In this document: positions 47,201-56,616 of the stretch, in pieces
Numbering within the stretch: position 1 is the first letter of the stretch
Layout: each line of letters begins with the position of its first letter
Source of the DNA: Macrostomum hystrix
Taxonomy: Eukaryota > Platyhelminthes > Macrostomidae
Length of the DNA stretch: 64,000 nt
Direction of reading: 5' to 3'
NCBI GenBank assembly: GCA_950097015.1
Contig: CATNEN010000007.1
Location: 3,844,001-3,908,000 of the forward strand
Position numbers and translations under genes: made by a program
Notes under the pieces: generated by a model
What the model was told of the DNA's origin: nothing
Seen by the model: the letters and a program-made list of their open reading frames with translations, nothing else
The model's database searches: none

Positions 47201-49423
47201 TTTTAAGTATTTTTGAGAACTTGTGTTGGCACCTGTTCTCTTAATCAATCCTTGCACCTATTTGCACTGTCTGACCTTTGTACTCTCATTGCATTCCAAA
47301 TCAAGTACAAAGCACCCTTATCCCAAACATGCACAACATTTTGCAAGGCTTTTGAGACCTATCCTACAATGTAACTTTTAATTATTAAATCAGTTTTTGC
47401 GCCTCTGTGGTTGGCAAGCTAAAAGAGCCAAAAAATACTTTGCATTGACTAATTGAGACTTAGCTTTCCCTCACCTCCTCAACTGAGACTTAGCTTTCCC
47501 TCACCTCCTCAACTGAGACTTAGCTTTCCCTCACCTCCTCAACTGAGACTTAGCTTTCCCTCAATTGCAAGTTAGTTATCCTTTATCTCCATCTTAGTTT
47601 TCCCTCAACTGTGACTTAGTAATCACTCAACAGTGACTAAATTTTCCCAAAACTACAAACTAAATTTTCCCTAAACTACAACTTAGTTTTCACTAAACTG
47701 GTACTTTGTTTTTGCTGATCTGCAACTTAGTTTTTTCTTCTACAGCTTAGTTAGTTTCTTTACTTTTGTATGACTAAAAACTTGTTTCTTTATCCTAATT
47801 TTCATATCCTAGTCTTCTCTCTTCTCCTTCTCTACTTTTTCACTTCTTTGTGCTTTTTTCTTTCCCTCTGTCCCTTGATCCCTCTTTGATTTTTTGCCCA
47901 ATGTCAGTTGATTTTGCAACTTACTTTGTGTGGCCCTCATTTCACTTGGCTGAGTGTTGCGCATCTATGAAGAATATTAATGTTGAAAACCAAACAAAAA
48001 ACAAGTACTTTTCTCCCTACTATCCCTTTCTTGCATCCTTGCTTATTTGTATATTTGTGCCTTTAGAGCATTTCATATTAATTGTTGATATGAGATATAT
48101 AGCTATGATACAACAAATTCTGTAGTCCTAACTATGCAATTGTCTGGTCCCAAGTCTAGAATGAGAAATGAGGAGAGGACATTGTCAAGTTTTATTATAA
48201 TTTTTCTTTATTTTACATATAATTTTACAGAGCAGCATTGGTAAAATTAAGTCTAAATTATTTTAGTTAAAATTATGGTTGTTATTGGTGGATGACAAAC
48301 TGACCAAGCTTTAAAGGGTCCCAGGTCATTTCGGTGACAAGACATTTCGGTGACAGTCATTTCGGTGACAACTTAAGTCATTTCAGTGACATAATTAGGC
48401 CTAGTCAAATTGGTGACAACTATTTTTGCACCTAAATATGCTAAAAAACGGCCTTCCATTTTAACTATGCACACTTATAAAGTATTAATTAAATAATGCT
48501 ATAAGTACTAATAAGAAGCTGCATCGCTCTGATTAAGTCTGGGTTTTACTTTAAATGAGTTAAATTATTAAATTATTTAATGAGTAGTCAATAGTTTCAA
48601 TAGTTATTCGTTGCTAATTAAATGTGTATAATAATCATTTTTCAAGTTTTGGATTGACAAGGCAAGTGTAGGCTTTAAGCAGCTGCTGGATCGTAGAAGG
48701 CTGTTTTCTCAGCATATTTAGGTACAAAAATAGTTGTCACCGAACTGACCAATTCTGTCACCGAAATGACTGTCACCGAAATGTCTTGTCACCGAAATGA
48801 CCTGGGACCCTTTAAAGCATGCCAATTGGCTAAATAACATAGTGCAAAGTGGACAACAAAAGTGAATGATGAAATTGTTGTAATATAAAGTATTGTCTAG
48901 CATCCAATCCACCAATTTAAATTTGCATTTAAGTTTTCTGAGTCTAGGACTAACACAAACAGCAATTTTAAAATAAGACTTCCACATTTGCACTCGAAAT
49001 TACCATTGCTTTCAGATGTATACAAGTGAACTAACATAGACAAAAGTACAATAAACAACAGACAATACAATATACTCACAATAAAAAGTCAATCAATACA
49101 CATTCTCGCTAGATTCTAACATACATTAAATATTACTTATATGGGGCCTGAGGTAATAGTTCGGCTAGCTAATAGTAATATTTTTCCTGCCTGCCTTAGG
49201 GCTTATAAAATGAGAAAAAAACTTGACAAAGATGTACAAAAACTATAGTCCCGTCAGTTATATGAAATACAGTTTAGCTACTGGGCTACTATGAAAACGT
49301 AAATATTCTTAAAGATTGCTTACCTTGAGTTGGAAAATCTGCTATAGCTGTCAAACAGAGATGGGCCAATAAATTTATTCGAAGAGCAACTTCGAAGACA
49401 TTTCGGATCTTAATTCTGAACAT
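32299..49423 (-). CDS. TMEM131: TMEM131-family protein, complete 15-exon gene
   Basis: Exons: 49324-49423 (coding), 45922-46003, 45772-45840, 45540-45663, 44120-44674, 42726-43592, 41904-42221, 40719-40794, 38923-39449, 36819-38250, 35866-36044, 34168-34442, 33591-33739, 33382-33465, 32299-33011. They total 5550 nt, exactly 1849 codons plus stop, with every phase matching. Signal peptide in exon 1; PapD-like N-terminal region from about residue 75 (FEPPYLDF, LSISATTPHFHCSFFQ); exon 5 carries NTLFIRTS and PVNSSFSP; exon 8 has a conserved CGQDCYVGFP; one membrane span at about 1120-1140 after LPRPDW; then about 710 cytoplasmic Gln/Ser-rich residues. Human TMEM131 is of similar length and order. 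Known role: the luminal part recruits procollagen and the tail binds the TRAPP III complex for ER-to-Golgi cargo transport. The acceptor TTTTTTACAG/GAATG just before the ATG implies an upstream UTR exon or a trans-spliced leader. Confidence 0.95.
33565..33588. repeat. (TA)n run at the exon 13 donor
   Basis: TATATA run directly downstream of the GTGATATATA donor of TMEM131 exon 13. The donor itself merges into the microsatellite. Confidence 0.8.
34010..34016 (-). terminator. RNA polymerase III terminator of tRNA-Gly
   Basis: A run of seven T on the minus strand about 8 nt beyond the tRNA 3' end, the usual Pol III stop. Confidence 0.8.
34024..34094 (-). tRNA. tRNA-Gly (anticodon CCC)
   Basis: A 71-nt gene with a perfect 7-bp acceptor stem (GCGCCGA/TCGGCGC), A box TGGTGTAGTGGTAGC, anticodon stem-loop TAAGC-CTCCCAC-GCTTG giving CCC, T arm CCGGGTTCGAATCCCGG, discriminator A, no encoded CCA. 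It follows the animal tRNA-Gly(CCC) pattern closely. It lies in TMEM131 intron 12 on the same strand and has its own terminator, so it should be transcribed independently. Confidence 0.95.
34549..34738 (+). mobile_element. tRNA-derived SINE, family 1, copy C, in TMEM131 intron 11
   Basis: B-box-like GAGAGTTCGAATCCCACC, then CAATTGCTTCAGTTCA, CAGCATTAGCTGGGGTA and CAGTCCTCGGACTGAAAAG. Antisense to the host gene. Confidence 0.8.
34826..35835. repeat. Minisatellite, 24/25-bp unit, about 40 copies, in TMEM131 intron 11
   Basis: Unit contains GGGATCTTGAGGGAAAATTG with AAGATTG, GGAATTTA and ATAGATG variants. The ordered variant block at about 34850-35050 recurs at about 35110-35300, showing segmental duplication of about 260 bp. 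The last right-hand copies (GGGATCATGAG, GGGATCACAAG) are the most diverged. Confidence 0.96.
36110..36735. repeat. Minisatellite, 24-bp unit, about 26 copies, in TMEM131 intron 10
   Basis: Two sub-families are segregated: GGGAGCTGGTGCAGAATAGG on the left and GGGAGAGGCTGCTGAATAGG on the right, with one right-type unit inside the left block. The period of 24 keeps both strands open for over 200 codons. Confidence 0.96.
38452..38770 (-). mobile_element. tRNA-derived SINE, family 2, copy B, in TMEM131 intron 9
   Basis: The reverse complement matches copy A at 5995-6320 over its length, including AGAGAAGGCTTGGGGGCTT and GTGCTCAGGAGTCAGCGAAA. Same orientation as the host gene. This intron has no minisatellite. 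Confidence 0.8.
39490..40605. repeat. Minisatellite, 30-bp unit (29 in some), about 37 copies, in TMEM131 intron 8
   Basis: Unit contains ATGGTGGCTGATTGATCCTG with GGATCTGGG/GGATCTGAA/GGATCTGGA heads. GCTGATTGATCCGG variants form two separate blocks (about 39730-39890 and 40300-40380), suggesting internal duplication. Confidence 0.96.
40795..41129. other. Unique part of TMEM131 intron 7
   Basis: Intronic, no feature seen. Confidence 0.5.
41130..41870. repeat. Minisatellite, 31-bp unit, about 24 copies, in TMEM131 intron 7
   Basis: Unit contains CAGCTGTGAAATGCAACCCA. Minus-strand copies read GGTTGCATTTCACAG, a strong acceptor-like motif, once per unit. Left-hand copies have CAGCATGCTCCAG, right-hand copies CAACATGCTACTG: two segregated sub-families. 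Confidence 0.96.
42250..42566. repeat. Minisatellite, 30-bp unit, about 10 copies, in TMEM131 intron 6
   Basis: Unit contains ACCCAGCCTGTAATCCTTCT. Nearly perfect; the array starts about 30 bp beyond exon 7. Confidence 0.96.
43655..44095. repeat. Minisatellite, 21-bp unit, 21 copies, in TMEM131 intron 5
   Basis: Units ACACCAGCATGTCCTACTCA and ACACCAGCACTTCCAACTCA (plus C) intermixed. On the minus strand each unit reads GTGTGAGTAGG or GTGTGAGTTGG, containing GTGAGT, a perfect donor core. The array fills about 80% of the intron. Confidence 0.96.
44697..44870. repeat. Minisatellite, 22-bp unit, about 7 copies, in TMEM131 intron 4
   Basis: Unit GGAATAGGCCAGGAAAACTT plus CA, adjoining exon 5. 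It grades into the next, related array. Confidence 0.94.
44880..45475. repeat. Minisatellite, 23-bp unit, about 24 copies, in TMEM131 intron 4
   Basis: Unit contains GGAAAAGGCTAGGCAGATCT. Early copies are longer and variable (GGTCTCTGGGAAAATGG), later ones nearly perfect. The shared GGAAAA/TAGGC core suggests derivation from the 22-bp repeat next to it. Confidence 0.95.
46004..48309. other. AT-rich 3' part of TMEM131 intron 1
   Basis: Intronic, AT-rich, with no exon needed between exons 1 and 2. Contains the small 30-bp repeat at 47450-47760; short open frames have no domain. Confidence 0.6.
47450..47760. repeat. 30-bp repeat (4 perfect copies) decaying into degenerate units
   Basis: Four near-identical copies containing ACTTAGCTTTCCCTCACCTC at 47450-47570 are followed by progressively diverged copies (CTTAGTTTTCCCTCAACTG, ACTAAATTTTCCC) up to about 47760. 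Confidence 0.85.
48316..48810. mobile_element. MITE with long terminal inverted repeats, in TMEM131 intron 1
   Basis: The left arm starts GGGTCCCAGGTCATTTCGGT and the right arm is its reverse complement, identical for about the first 50 bp and similar for about 110. Each arm has three tandem CATTTCGGTGACA motifs. TTTAAA flanks both ends (48310-48315, 48811-48816) as a target duplication (TTAA is the minimal reading). The uninterrupted target is present at 58411-58450. No transposase is encoded; superfamily not assigned. Confidence 0.88.
48820..49323. other. 5' part of TMEM131 intron 1
   Basis: AT-rich. The stretch right of the MITE (about 48811-48900) resembles the DNA-transposon end at 58343-58450, so the MITE sits in an older element. 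Otherwise nothing seen. Confidence 0.5.
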
Positions 49424-49425
49424 TC

Positions 49426-50868
49426 CTGTAAAAAATTGCTTTAGTAAAAATGTGTTGCAATCACTATCATCCTTTTGTGCTACCACGAGACGGGTTCACA
49501 AAAGTGCTGATTTGTTTTTTTGGTGCATTTTGAATTACCGCGGTTTCCAGGAATAATAATCATGAATGACGTCCCTAACGAGTTTGTTGGGGTGACCTTT
49601 AGCAATATTATTTTATATTTTTTAACCTAAAATTAAATTGTTTGTTCAGTACTGCTCACTTTTAGCCCCTAAACAGATATACTCAGACCAGTTGTAAAAT
49701 ATCTAAATTTTGAAAATGTGCATCTTTTTCATCAGTAAATTAGTAATTATAGTGCGCTCGTAATTATAACATATCGATAGAAAGAAAACAGAATTTGACC
49801 ACAAATCGTGCAAATATTTTCAAGGGCTTAACGTTACACAGTCGTTATACAGTCGAAAATACTGTAATAGCATTTTTCGTGTTTCTTCGACGTTATTTGT
49901 TTCTTCAGGCAGTTTAGAGTTCCGAAAATGTGACGTCGACGTCATACATTAACCAAACACTTTTTTAATGCAAGACGGGTTTTAGATGCTGGAATTGCAT
50001 GAAAGGGTTTAAGAGTTGCATGAATCAACTATGAATGTAAGCACACGAATATTTTATTTTATTTTCTTTAATCAGCAGCAACGTGTGGTTTCATCGAATT
50101 AAAAGTGCATAAATACGAGCTAGTGTATGTCACCTTAAACGCATGTCTATTTTCTAAATTTTACCCATTATTTTACCCAGAATTGACTCGTTCTAGTGGC
50201 TATTATGGCTCATTACTCATATCAAACAAGGTTGGAACACTTTCCAGCGATTTTTTTGAACAATAAATAAATGTACACACAGCTAAAAACGATTGCTTAT
50301 GGTAATGAGAACGAGCCTTACCATTCTCCCTATCCACCCAAATCATCTGAATTGATCATGCAAGTGACTCCTCAGAAAGCATTAGTAATAATGTACTTCG
50401 CTACACTATTACACACTATTACACGATGTGTAAACACTATTACACACCGCATATCGGAACAGGATATAAATAAAGATTACAAGCCAGCACTCATAATTTA
50501 TAGTATTAATTTATTTTTCGAAGAAATTGGCTCAGAAAAATAAGGAAGAATGTAAAATGTGGAACGGTATTTTGCAAAGAAAAAAAAACAGAAAATATTT
50601 GGCAGAACTGGCCGAATTCGAAAAAGAAAAACAAAAAGTAAAACGAAACACTGGAAATGTTGGGTACAGTAAATGAGTTCGTTTTACAGGCTGAAAGAGC
50701 CGGATATAGCGCAGTCGTCAGTGTACGATAGCACTTAATATTAATTGACAATAAAATATTAGCTCTTCATATCACATGCGCCGAGATATTAAGAATCTCC
50801 TACGATGGGAATTAGATTGCATGCCTACAATTCGCACAGCCGGGACACTCAAGGGACCAGCAAGACAT
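49426..50868. other. Region between TMEM131 and the unknown single-exon gene
   Basis: Should hold the TMEM131 promoter and any 5' UTR exon, and the 3' UTR of the neighbour. Apart from the palindrome at 49931-49944, nothing recognisable. Confidence 0.5.
49931..49944. promoter_or_regulatory. Perfect palindrome with two CRE-like half sites
   Basis: TGACGTCGACGTCA is a perfect 14-bp palindrome made of two overlapping TGACGTC/GACGTCA elements, the core bound by CREB/ATF and XBP1-type bZIP factors. It lies about 510 bp upstream of the first TMEM131 coding exon. A role in TMEM131 control is inference. Confidence 0.4.
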
Positions 50869-51552
50869 TTAAGAAACGCTGCAGCACCTGCAGCCACTGC
50901 TGGTCGAGGCTGCAGCTCTCTTCCTGCCGTTGTCAGGCGATGCATTTTTGTCAACAGCGCCGCTGCCGGGGGTCAGGACGATGGTACAAACACCAGACCG
51001 GTTGTTTTCCTCAGCAACAGCGGCTTTTACCAGGTCAGATGGCCTCGCTGTCAGCTGGGTGCAGTTGCAGTTGGCATACACACAACAGTCTGCCACCTTT
51101 GAGTCTGTATCAGAGGCTGCACTGTCCACATTTTCCTCAGCAACTCGCAGAACTCGGAGTAGGCACTCAGCTAGCAGGACGCTGTCGCTACACGATGTAG
51201 CATCGTCAGGCATAGAGATCTCGTTCGTGCCGGTCTCCGAACGGCAGAGACTGTCGGCAATTGACGCCTGGTGCCTCATTTGAGCAGCCACTTGAACAGA
51301 GGCAGCGGGTGTCAGTCGTGGACGTCGCAACGTTGATTGTGCTGAAGGGGGATTGCTAGAGTCAATATCGGCAGCACCACAGTTAAAATTGCCACCAGAA
51401 GCTCTGGTAGTCACAGTGGTGACCGACGTATGCGGTGAAGAGCCGGTCAGCAACACGGAGGAGACGCCGCCGAAGGACGAGTTGGCGTCCGAGAACACTG
51501 CGCCGCTGATGAGACCGGTAAGATCGCTGAAGGAGCCAGACATTGGGTCCAT
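50869..51552 (-). CDS. Unknown single-exon protein, 227 aa, Cys-rich C-terminus
   Basis: Open frame from ATG at 51552 (context CATCATGGAC) to the stop at 50869. The product is Ser/Thr/Ala-rich and probably disordered, with no membrane span or recognised domain. It ends in a cysteine cluster (CRCCSVS), and CCVYANCNC occurs at about 155. It is acidic in the centre and has a basic patch (GRKR) near the end. A good TATA box lies 111 nt upstream, which is the best evidence that it is a real gene; no intron is needed. The terminal cysteines could be lipid-anchored or metal-binding, but this is speculation. Confidence 0.6.
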   Translation of the reverse strand: MDPMSGSFSDLTGLISGAVFSDANSSFGGVSSVLLTGSSPHTSVTTVTTRASGGNFNCGAADIDSSNPPSAQSTLRRPRLTPAASVQVAAQMRHQASIADSLCRSETGTNEISMPDDATSCSDSVLLAECLLRVLRVAEENVDSAASDTDSKVADCCVYANCNCTQLTARPSDLVKAAVAEENNRSGVCTIVLTPGSGAVDKNASPDNGRKRAAASTSSGCRCCSVS

Positions 51553-51662
51553 GATGCTGAGCTAAATGGCTCTTGGATGGAGGAAAGCAGGGAATGCAAA
51601 GTAAAACCTGTCGGGAACTCTCCAACTGACTTTGGTATGCGAGACGAACCTCCAGGGCTTCG

Positions 51663-51670
51663 TATTTATA
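51663..51670 (-). promoter_or_regulatory. TATA box of the unknown single-exon gene
   Basis: TATAAATA on the minus strand in GC-rich flanks (GCGAGTATAAATACG), placing transcription start near 51635, about 85 nt before the ATG. Confidence 0.65.
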
Positions 51671-52743
51671 CTCGCAGCCGTGCCAGCCAGATCAGTTAGC
51701 ACGTGCATCTGATCAGCAGCAGCAACAAAGCATAGCGGAGAATGCATGCCTTGCGTGAGTCGGAGCACGTGTTTTGACCAAAAAGTATTCATTCGCAATC
51801 ATTATTGAGTGGAATCGCTCTAATTGGTGCAGTGAGCAATTTTTTCTTAACTGCACGCCTCGACACAGTGCATGGCTGATGCAAGCGGCATGTCAATCGA
51901 TGGGAGAGAGAGCCATTTATTTTGTACATCGTGCGCCCATCTGTCCATATTTAGATATAGGGAGCGACAAGCTAGAACTCGAAGATGCCATCATCAATCA
52001 TCGATTCTTGCAGATAAGTTTGATCTCTGCGATTGCACAGGCTTCCATTAAAATATGAGCTGATTGAGACACGTTTCATCACACAAACTGCACACTGCCG
52101 TCGAATCACTCATTTTTGGTGTACACTAATTTGATGTTCAAATTAATGATTCAAATAAATACATTTAAAAGAATCCACAATCGTGTTTTCCAGCCTAGCT
52201 TGATGGCGTGTGAACGAGCATTGGACATACTTCACATAATTTGACATGCTTTATAAACTATGCTAGTACATTCGAGAATGAATGATATGTACAGTAATTA
52301 TAATATGGTAATTTTATAGCGTATGGTATGGAAAAGGCTGATATCCAAATTACGTTTTCCTGAAGACATCGACCACATTATTAAGCAAATGAAAGTTAAG
52401 AGAATTGATTTTTTAATTATTCATCCTCGATGAAAGAAATACAATCTGGGATCGTCTTAAGATGCACCTGCAAGAGTCGCAATTGACACAGGATCACCAG
52501 GAGTTTTAAGATGTAAATAATAGAGTAAAAGTCTTTCCAAATCTCGATAACTATTACAGCTAGCCGGATCGGTTTTTTGAGCTCCATCATGTAGTTTTCC
52601 GTAATGCAACGAGCAGGAAATAGGTGAATACTGAAATTTGCGAGTGGAATCCAATCTTAGTCACAGGCTTTAGAGTTTAGAAGGCTAATTCGGTCATCAG
52701 AGAGAAGTTTTCTGGCTAGATAGCAATCTAGCGAGCTGGTCTC
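51671..52743. other. Intergenic between the unknown gene and the POT-like gene
   Basis: AT-rich unique DNA including the 3' UTR of the POT-like gene. No feature seen. Confidence 0.5.
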
Positions 52744-55004
52744 CTAGCGCAAACGTGCATCTGGAATCAACGACCGCATCTCCTCATCAGCGCTGTCTTC
52801 CTCTGCCCTCTCTTCTTCGCTGTCCGCGGCTCCGCCGTCCTCGTCGAGCATGATGGGCGCGGCGAGCCGCAGCGACACCAGCCGCGTGTAGGCCAGAGAG
52901 ACGATGCACAGCACAATGTCAATGATGTGTGTAGCGCAGTATCTAGTGTGGCCTTTGTAGCTGCTCTCCTGTGGAACAATCAGCGGCAGCAGGCCAGAAT
53001 GCAGGAGCTGGCGCAGCACCGAGGCGGTGCTCCAGAGGCTGAGCGAAATGCCAACAAGCAAGTCGCGATGCGTTTCCGTCGCGATCGAAAAAACTAGCTC
53101 ATAAACAGCCACCATGGCGAGTATCTCGACCCAGCCGTCAACGAAGCCGGCTAGACTGAAGGCCAGGGCCGGCACCAGCGAGGGCAGCGGGTTGGCTGAA
53201 TATGCTTTAAACGTCAGGTCGCAGGCCAGACAGAAGGCTGCGACTATGGCCCCTAGGGCGATACCCGACAGCAAGCGGGTCTGCGTGATTTGTTTGGGTT
53301 GGGAGTTTTCAGTAGCAGACATAAAATACACATACTTAGCAGGGGCTTAACAAAATGCGAAGCAGAAATCAAAATCTGAATGAAGACTGCCGCTTTACTG
53401 ACTACTAGACAGACATATATCGTATGGTAAGTGTTCTCATGCTAAAGTGAATACCCAGACTTGATAACCTTGCGAATTACGATTTGCCTACTTTCAAAAG
53501 CACAGGCAAAATACTCGTAATTTACAAAAAAGAATTCGTCATCAAGCGGAACTGTTTATCTAAAAAATCCCTACGAAATTGTGTTACTGGCCTTCAGTCC
53601 ATTTAAAAACAGGAGCCCTGGCCAGAAACTATTTTCACGAGATCACCGGTGCAAGATTCCCATACCTGGAAAGTAAGCCTCAGCAAAGTTGACGAACGAA
53701 GCATATTTGAGCCGGAATGCACAGCAATCAGGGTCGACGCCAGCAACATGCTGGCCATGTTGACCATCCTTGGTACGTTCCACTCGTCGAATACACGGCG
53801 AACATCCCGATTGAACTGATCCGTAGCGTTTGCTTTCATATATAGTTTTGCCTCGTTTTGGTATTCCACAATGTGATCATCTTTGAGGTTCACCAGAAAC
53901 AGAGTGAAGGCAGTGAGGATTAGAAAGTAGCGCAACAGGCGTCGCATTGTGGGCAGTTCGAACCTTCGTCGAGCAGTAGGAGCGCCAGCTGCGGACGGGC
54001 TGATTAGGCGAGTAGCGAATACGAAGGTGATGCTGAGTACGACTGCGACCACCCCGATGAGCTCGTGGCTGTGATTGTACCTGGACACAAAATAGGTCGG
54101 GTGTCGAGCGAGTGATCTGTTTTATCTTTAAGTACATGTACAAAGTAACCCTGTGATCCCTATTCCAAGAAGACCAGCTGATCCTTTTCTCTTTGAGTTT
54201 GTGTTTTCGAAAGAATTTACACTTCTCAAAGTCAGTAGACGGAGTAGTTTACTGTGAAAATTGTCAACAGAATGTTCAAGAATTTTTAATGTTACTCGTA
54301 GTTAAGCGGAAATGAGAGTTGCTTAACATACAATTGATGATTTCTATGATAATAATATGATGCCAGAAATGATGATCCTTTCTGTTGCTGAGAGCGATAA
54401 GAGAATTTTATTACCTGAAGATATCAGCCAGCTTCCAGACCCACATATTGAACCAAATTGTACTGGATGAGGCCACGTAGTACATCACTATGGCGAAAGT
54501 CCGACCGCCCTGCGGACCGAAGGATGGTAGCCGACAGTCCGCGAAGGCGGCTAGTAGAGGAGCCAAAACCATCACCATGAAGACAGGATAAGGCAGCCAG
54601 GCCAGGACGTAGGCGACGCGGTTGCAGGCCAGGCCGAGGGCTCGCACCAGGAAGACAGCCAGTGCGGACACAGTCATAGTACAACCGCCAATAGTAAGAA
54701 CCAGGCGACGGTTTCGTGTGGCGCTGGATAGAATTCCACCGATAGCGGACAAAGTGTAGACGTATCGAAACATGTACGCCTTCATAGGATCATCGGGCGC
54801 ACGGTCCATCTCGTAGGAAGATTTCATTCGACACTGCAGGGTTGTTGCTTTCCAGCTGCTGCTTGACCCGTTCACCATCTCGTAGATGTTTGAGTTAAAT
54901 AGAGCGTAGTTAAATGTGACAAACTGGTTGGCCAGTTTCATCAGCACCAGCAGAGCCAGGCTTCTAGCTGGGCTGATTGACGAGCGGAAACTCTGCACGC
55001 GCAT
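52744..55004 (-). CDS. POT/SLC15-like multi-pass membrane protein, divergent, 3 exons
   Basis: Exons 54415-55004, 53666-54080, 52744-53280 join in phase to 513 aa, all with GT-AG introns of 330-385 bp free of tandem repeats. About 12 hydrophobic spans; the order of segments fits proton-coupled oligopeptide transporters: GGILSSATRNRRLVLTIGG (like the AD-x-x-x-GRY...GS loop), GGRTFAIVMYYVASSSTIWF (like the FFxxFYxxINxGS segment), LSGIALGAIVAAF before the last four spans, then an acidic tail. The proton-coupling ExxER motif of span 1 is absent (LVLMKLANQF). Family assignment rests on this by-eye pattern and is moderate. It might be a peptide/nitrate-type transporter that lost coupling, or another MFS family. 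The start at 55004 is the first in-frame ATG; upstream is AT-rich. Confidence 0.55.
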
Positions 55005-56616
55005 TTCTATTGATTTCTTTTAATTGAATTTTACAGGTGGTATTCTTCGAAGCTGGGCGGCAAGACGCACCGCTTCACCGCGATAGTCCTAGTGAGCACG
55101 CAAATTTTTTATATCAAATTAGCAAGAGTAAATTTGCAGCCAAGCTTCTTACTCCTTCCTAGCTTTTGGTAGCTTAAACAATTAGGCAGGTAGATAACCA
55201 GAACACTGCTCTCTCGTTTGGTGCCATGAGCTGTTTATATAAAATAGCCACTGTGCAAAGCCCTTCCAATTTATGCGCATGCTATGTGTACACAAAGGCT
55301 TGTTATATTTAGAGTACAGTGAGATAGCTGCACATTCGACCGGATGCTGGCGCCGCTCTAGGCACGGAAATTCGAACTCTCTTGCCGCATCGTGCATTGA
55401 TGGTGGTGAAATAGAAGCTTGTCAAGAGCAATTAATATTGTTGCCCACTGCGTACCAATTAAAGCATTTCGAATAGACGTTATCGCGATTAAATCTAATT
55501 GCAGTCGATTGGTTAACTAAATTTCGAGGTAGGGAATCTTATTATTACGACCATGCCCCCTTCGTCATTTACTCGGTTGGCTGCGGTATGTTTTCCCGCC
55601 TGCTTTCTGCCGATATTTTCCCACCGATTGTCTGCAGACCGCATTGATTCGTCGAAAAGCTATAAGTAAGGACAGATATACATTTATTTTGTTCTCTATT
55701 GTAGAAGAAAAGTAAGCACTGCTGACCATTTGCTACAAAATTGAAACTATACTCAAGGCATTAAAACAATCTAACATTCCTACTGGCGAATGATATAAGA
55801 AACTAATAAGAACACGAGACGCTCATAAAAAAACTACATTTTTAGGGAAATGAAAAACTCAATGTGTTTAACATTGATAGAACTACGGAAGAAAAAAACT
55901 GATCAACTGTTTCAGGGCACCTCATACTGCTCAGACTTGTCTATAGCTGGCGCTGACGTCACAGGAGCAATATTTAGAATAGAAAATCAGTTTGCAGTAC
56001 TGATTTTCAAGACATGGAAACGTTTAGATACAATCGTATTTGCAGCTGTACAGTACCGCACAAGTCTTTATGGAATAATCTTTAAAGACGCGCGCCTTGG
56101 TTTGTTGGCTGGACGGCAACACAAGACAAGGCAAAAGCAGTTTATACGCTTGTACTGTCAGCATCTGCGCCTCTATGGGCACGTCGCCTGGACTTGATTG
56201 AAAGCACACGAAAAGGATTGAAGTACCTCCCGTAGAGCAGAAAGAACAGTATGATATTTGTTCGCTACTTCAAGATCAGCTTTTAAACTGCACCATGTGA
56301 ATGACCTTTGGGTCTGGCAAGATGAATTTAATCGACTAAATTAAATTAAATTAAATTGCTTATTATTGATTAGTAGGGGTAGGTGGTCAATATAAAAAGT
56401 ATTAAGCCCCAGCGAATACTACTCAATACTAATCCACATACAGTAGAGCAAACGGAGCTAAAAAGTTTAGTTATTTACGCAAAAAATGATCGAGACGAAA
56501 AGCAAATGTCCGAAAAATTTAATTTATTTTCATCCATTCATCCAAGGCGCAACAATTGCAGTAAAAGCCTTTATATTTAGACACGCAACGCCTATTGGTC
56601 AGTGAGCAAACAAAGA
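55005..56616. other. Intergenic between the POT-like gene and RPS10
   Basis: No gene supported. A 115-codon plus-strand frame at 55850-56197 has no recognisable domain. TTTATT at 56523-56528 is a possible poly-A signal (AATAAA, minus) for RPS10, about 90 nt beyond its stop. A short (AAATT)4 run lies at 56336-56356. Confidence 0.5.
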
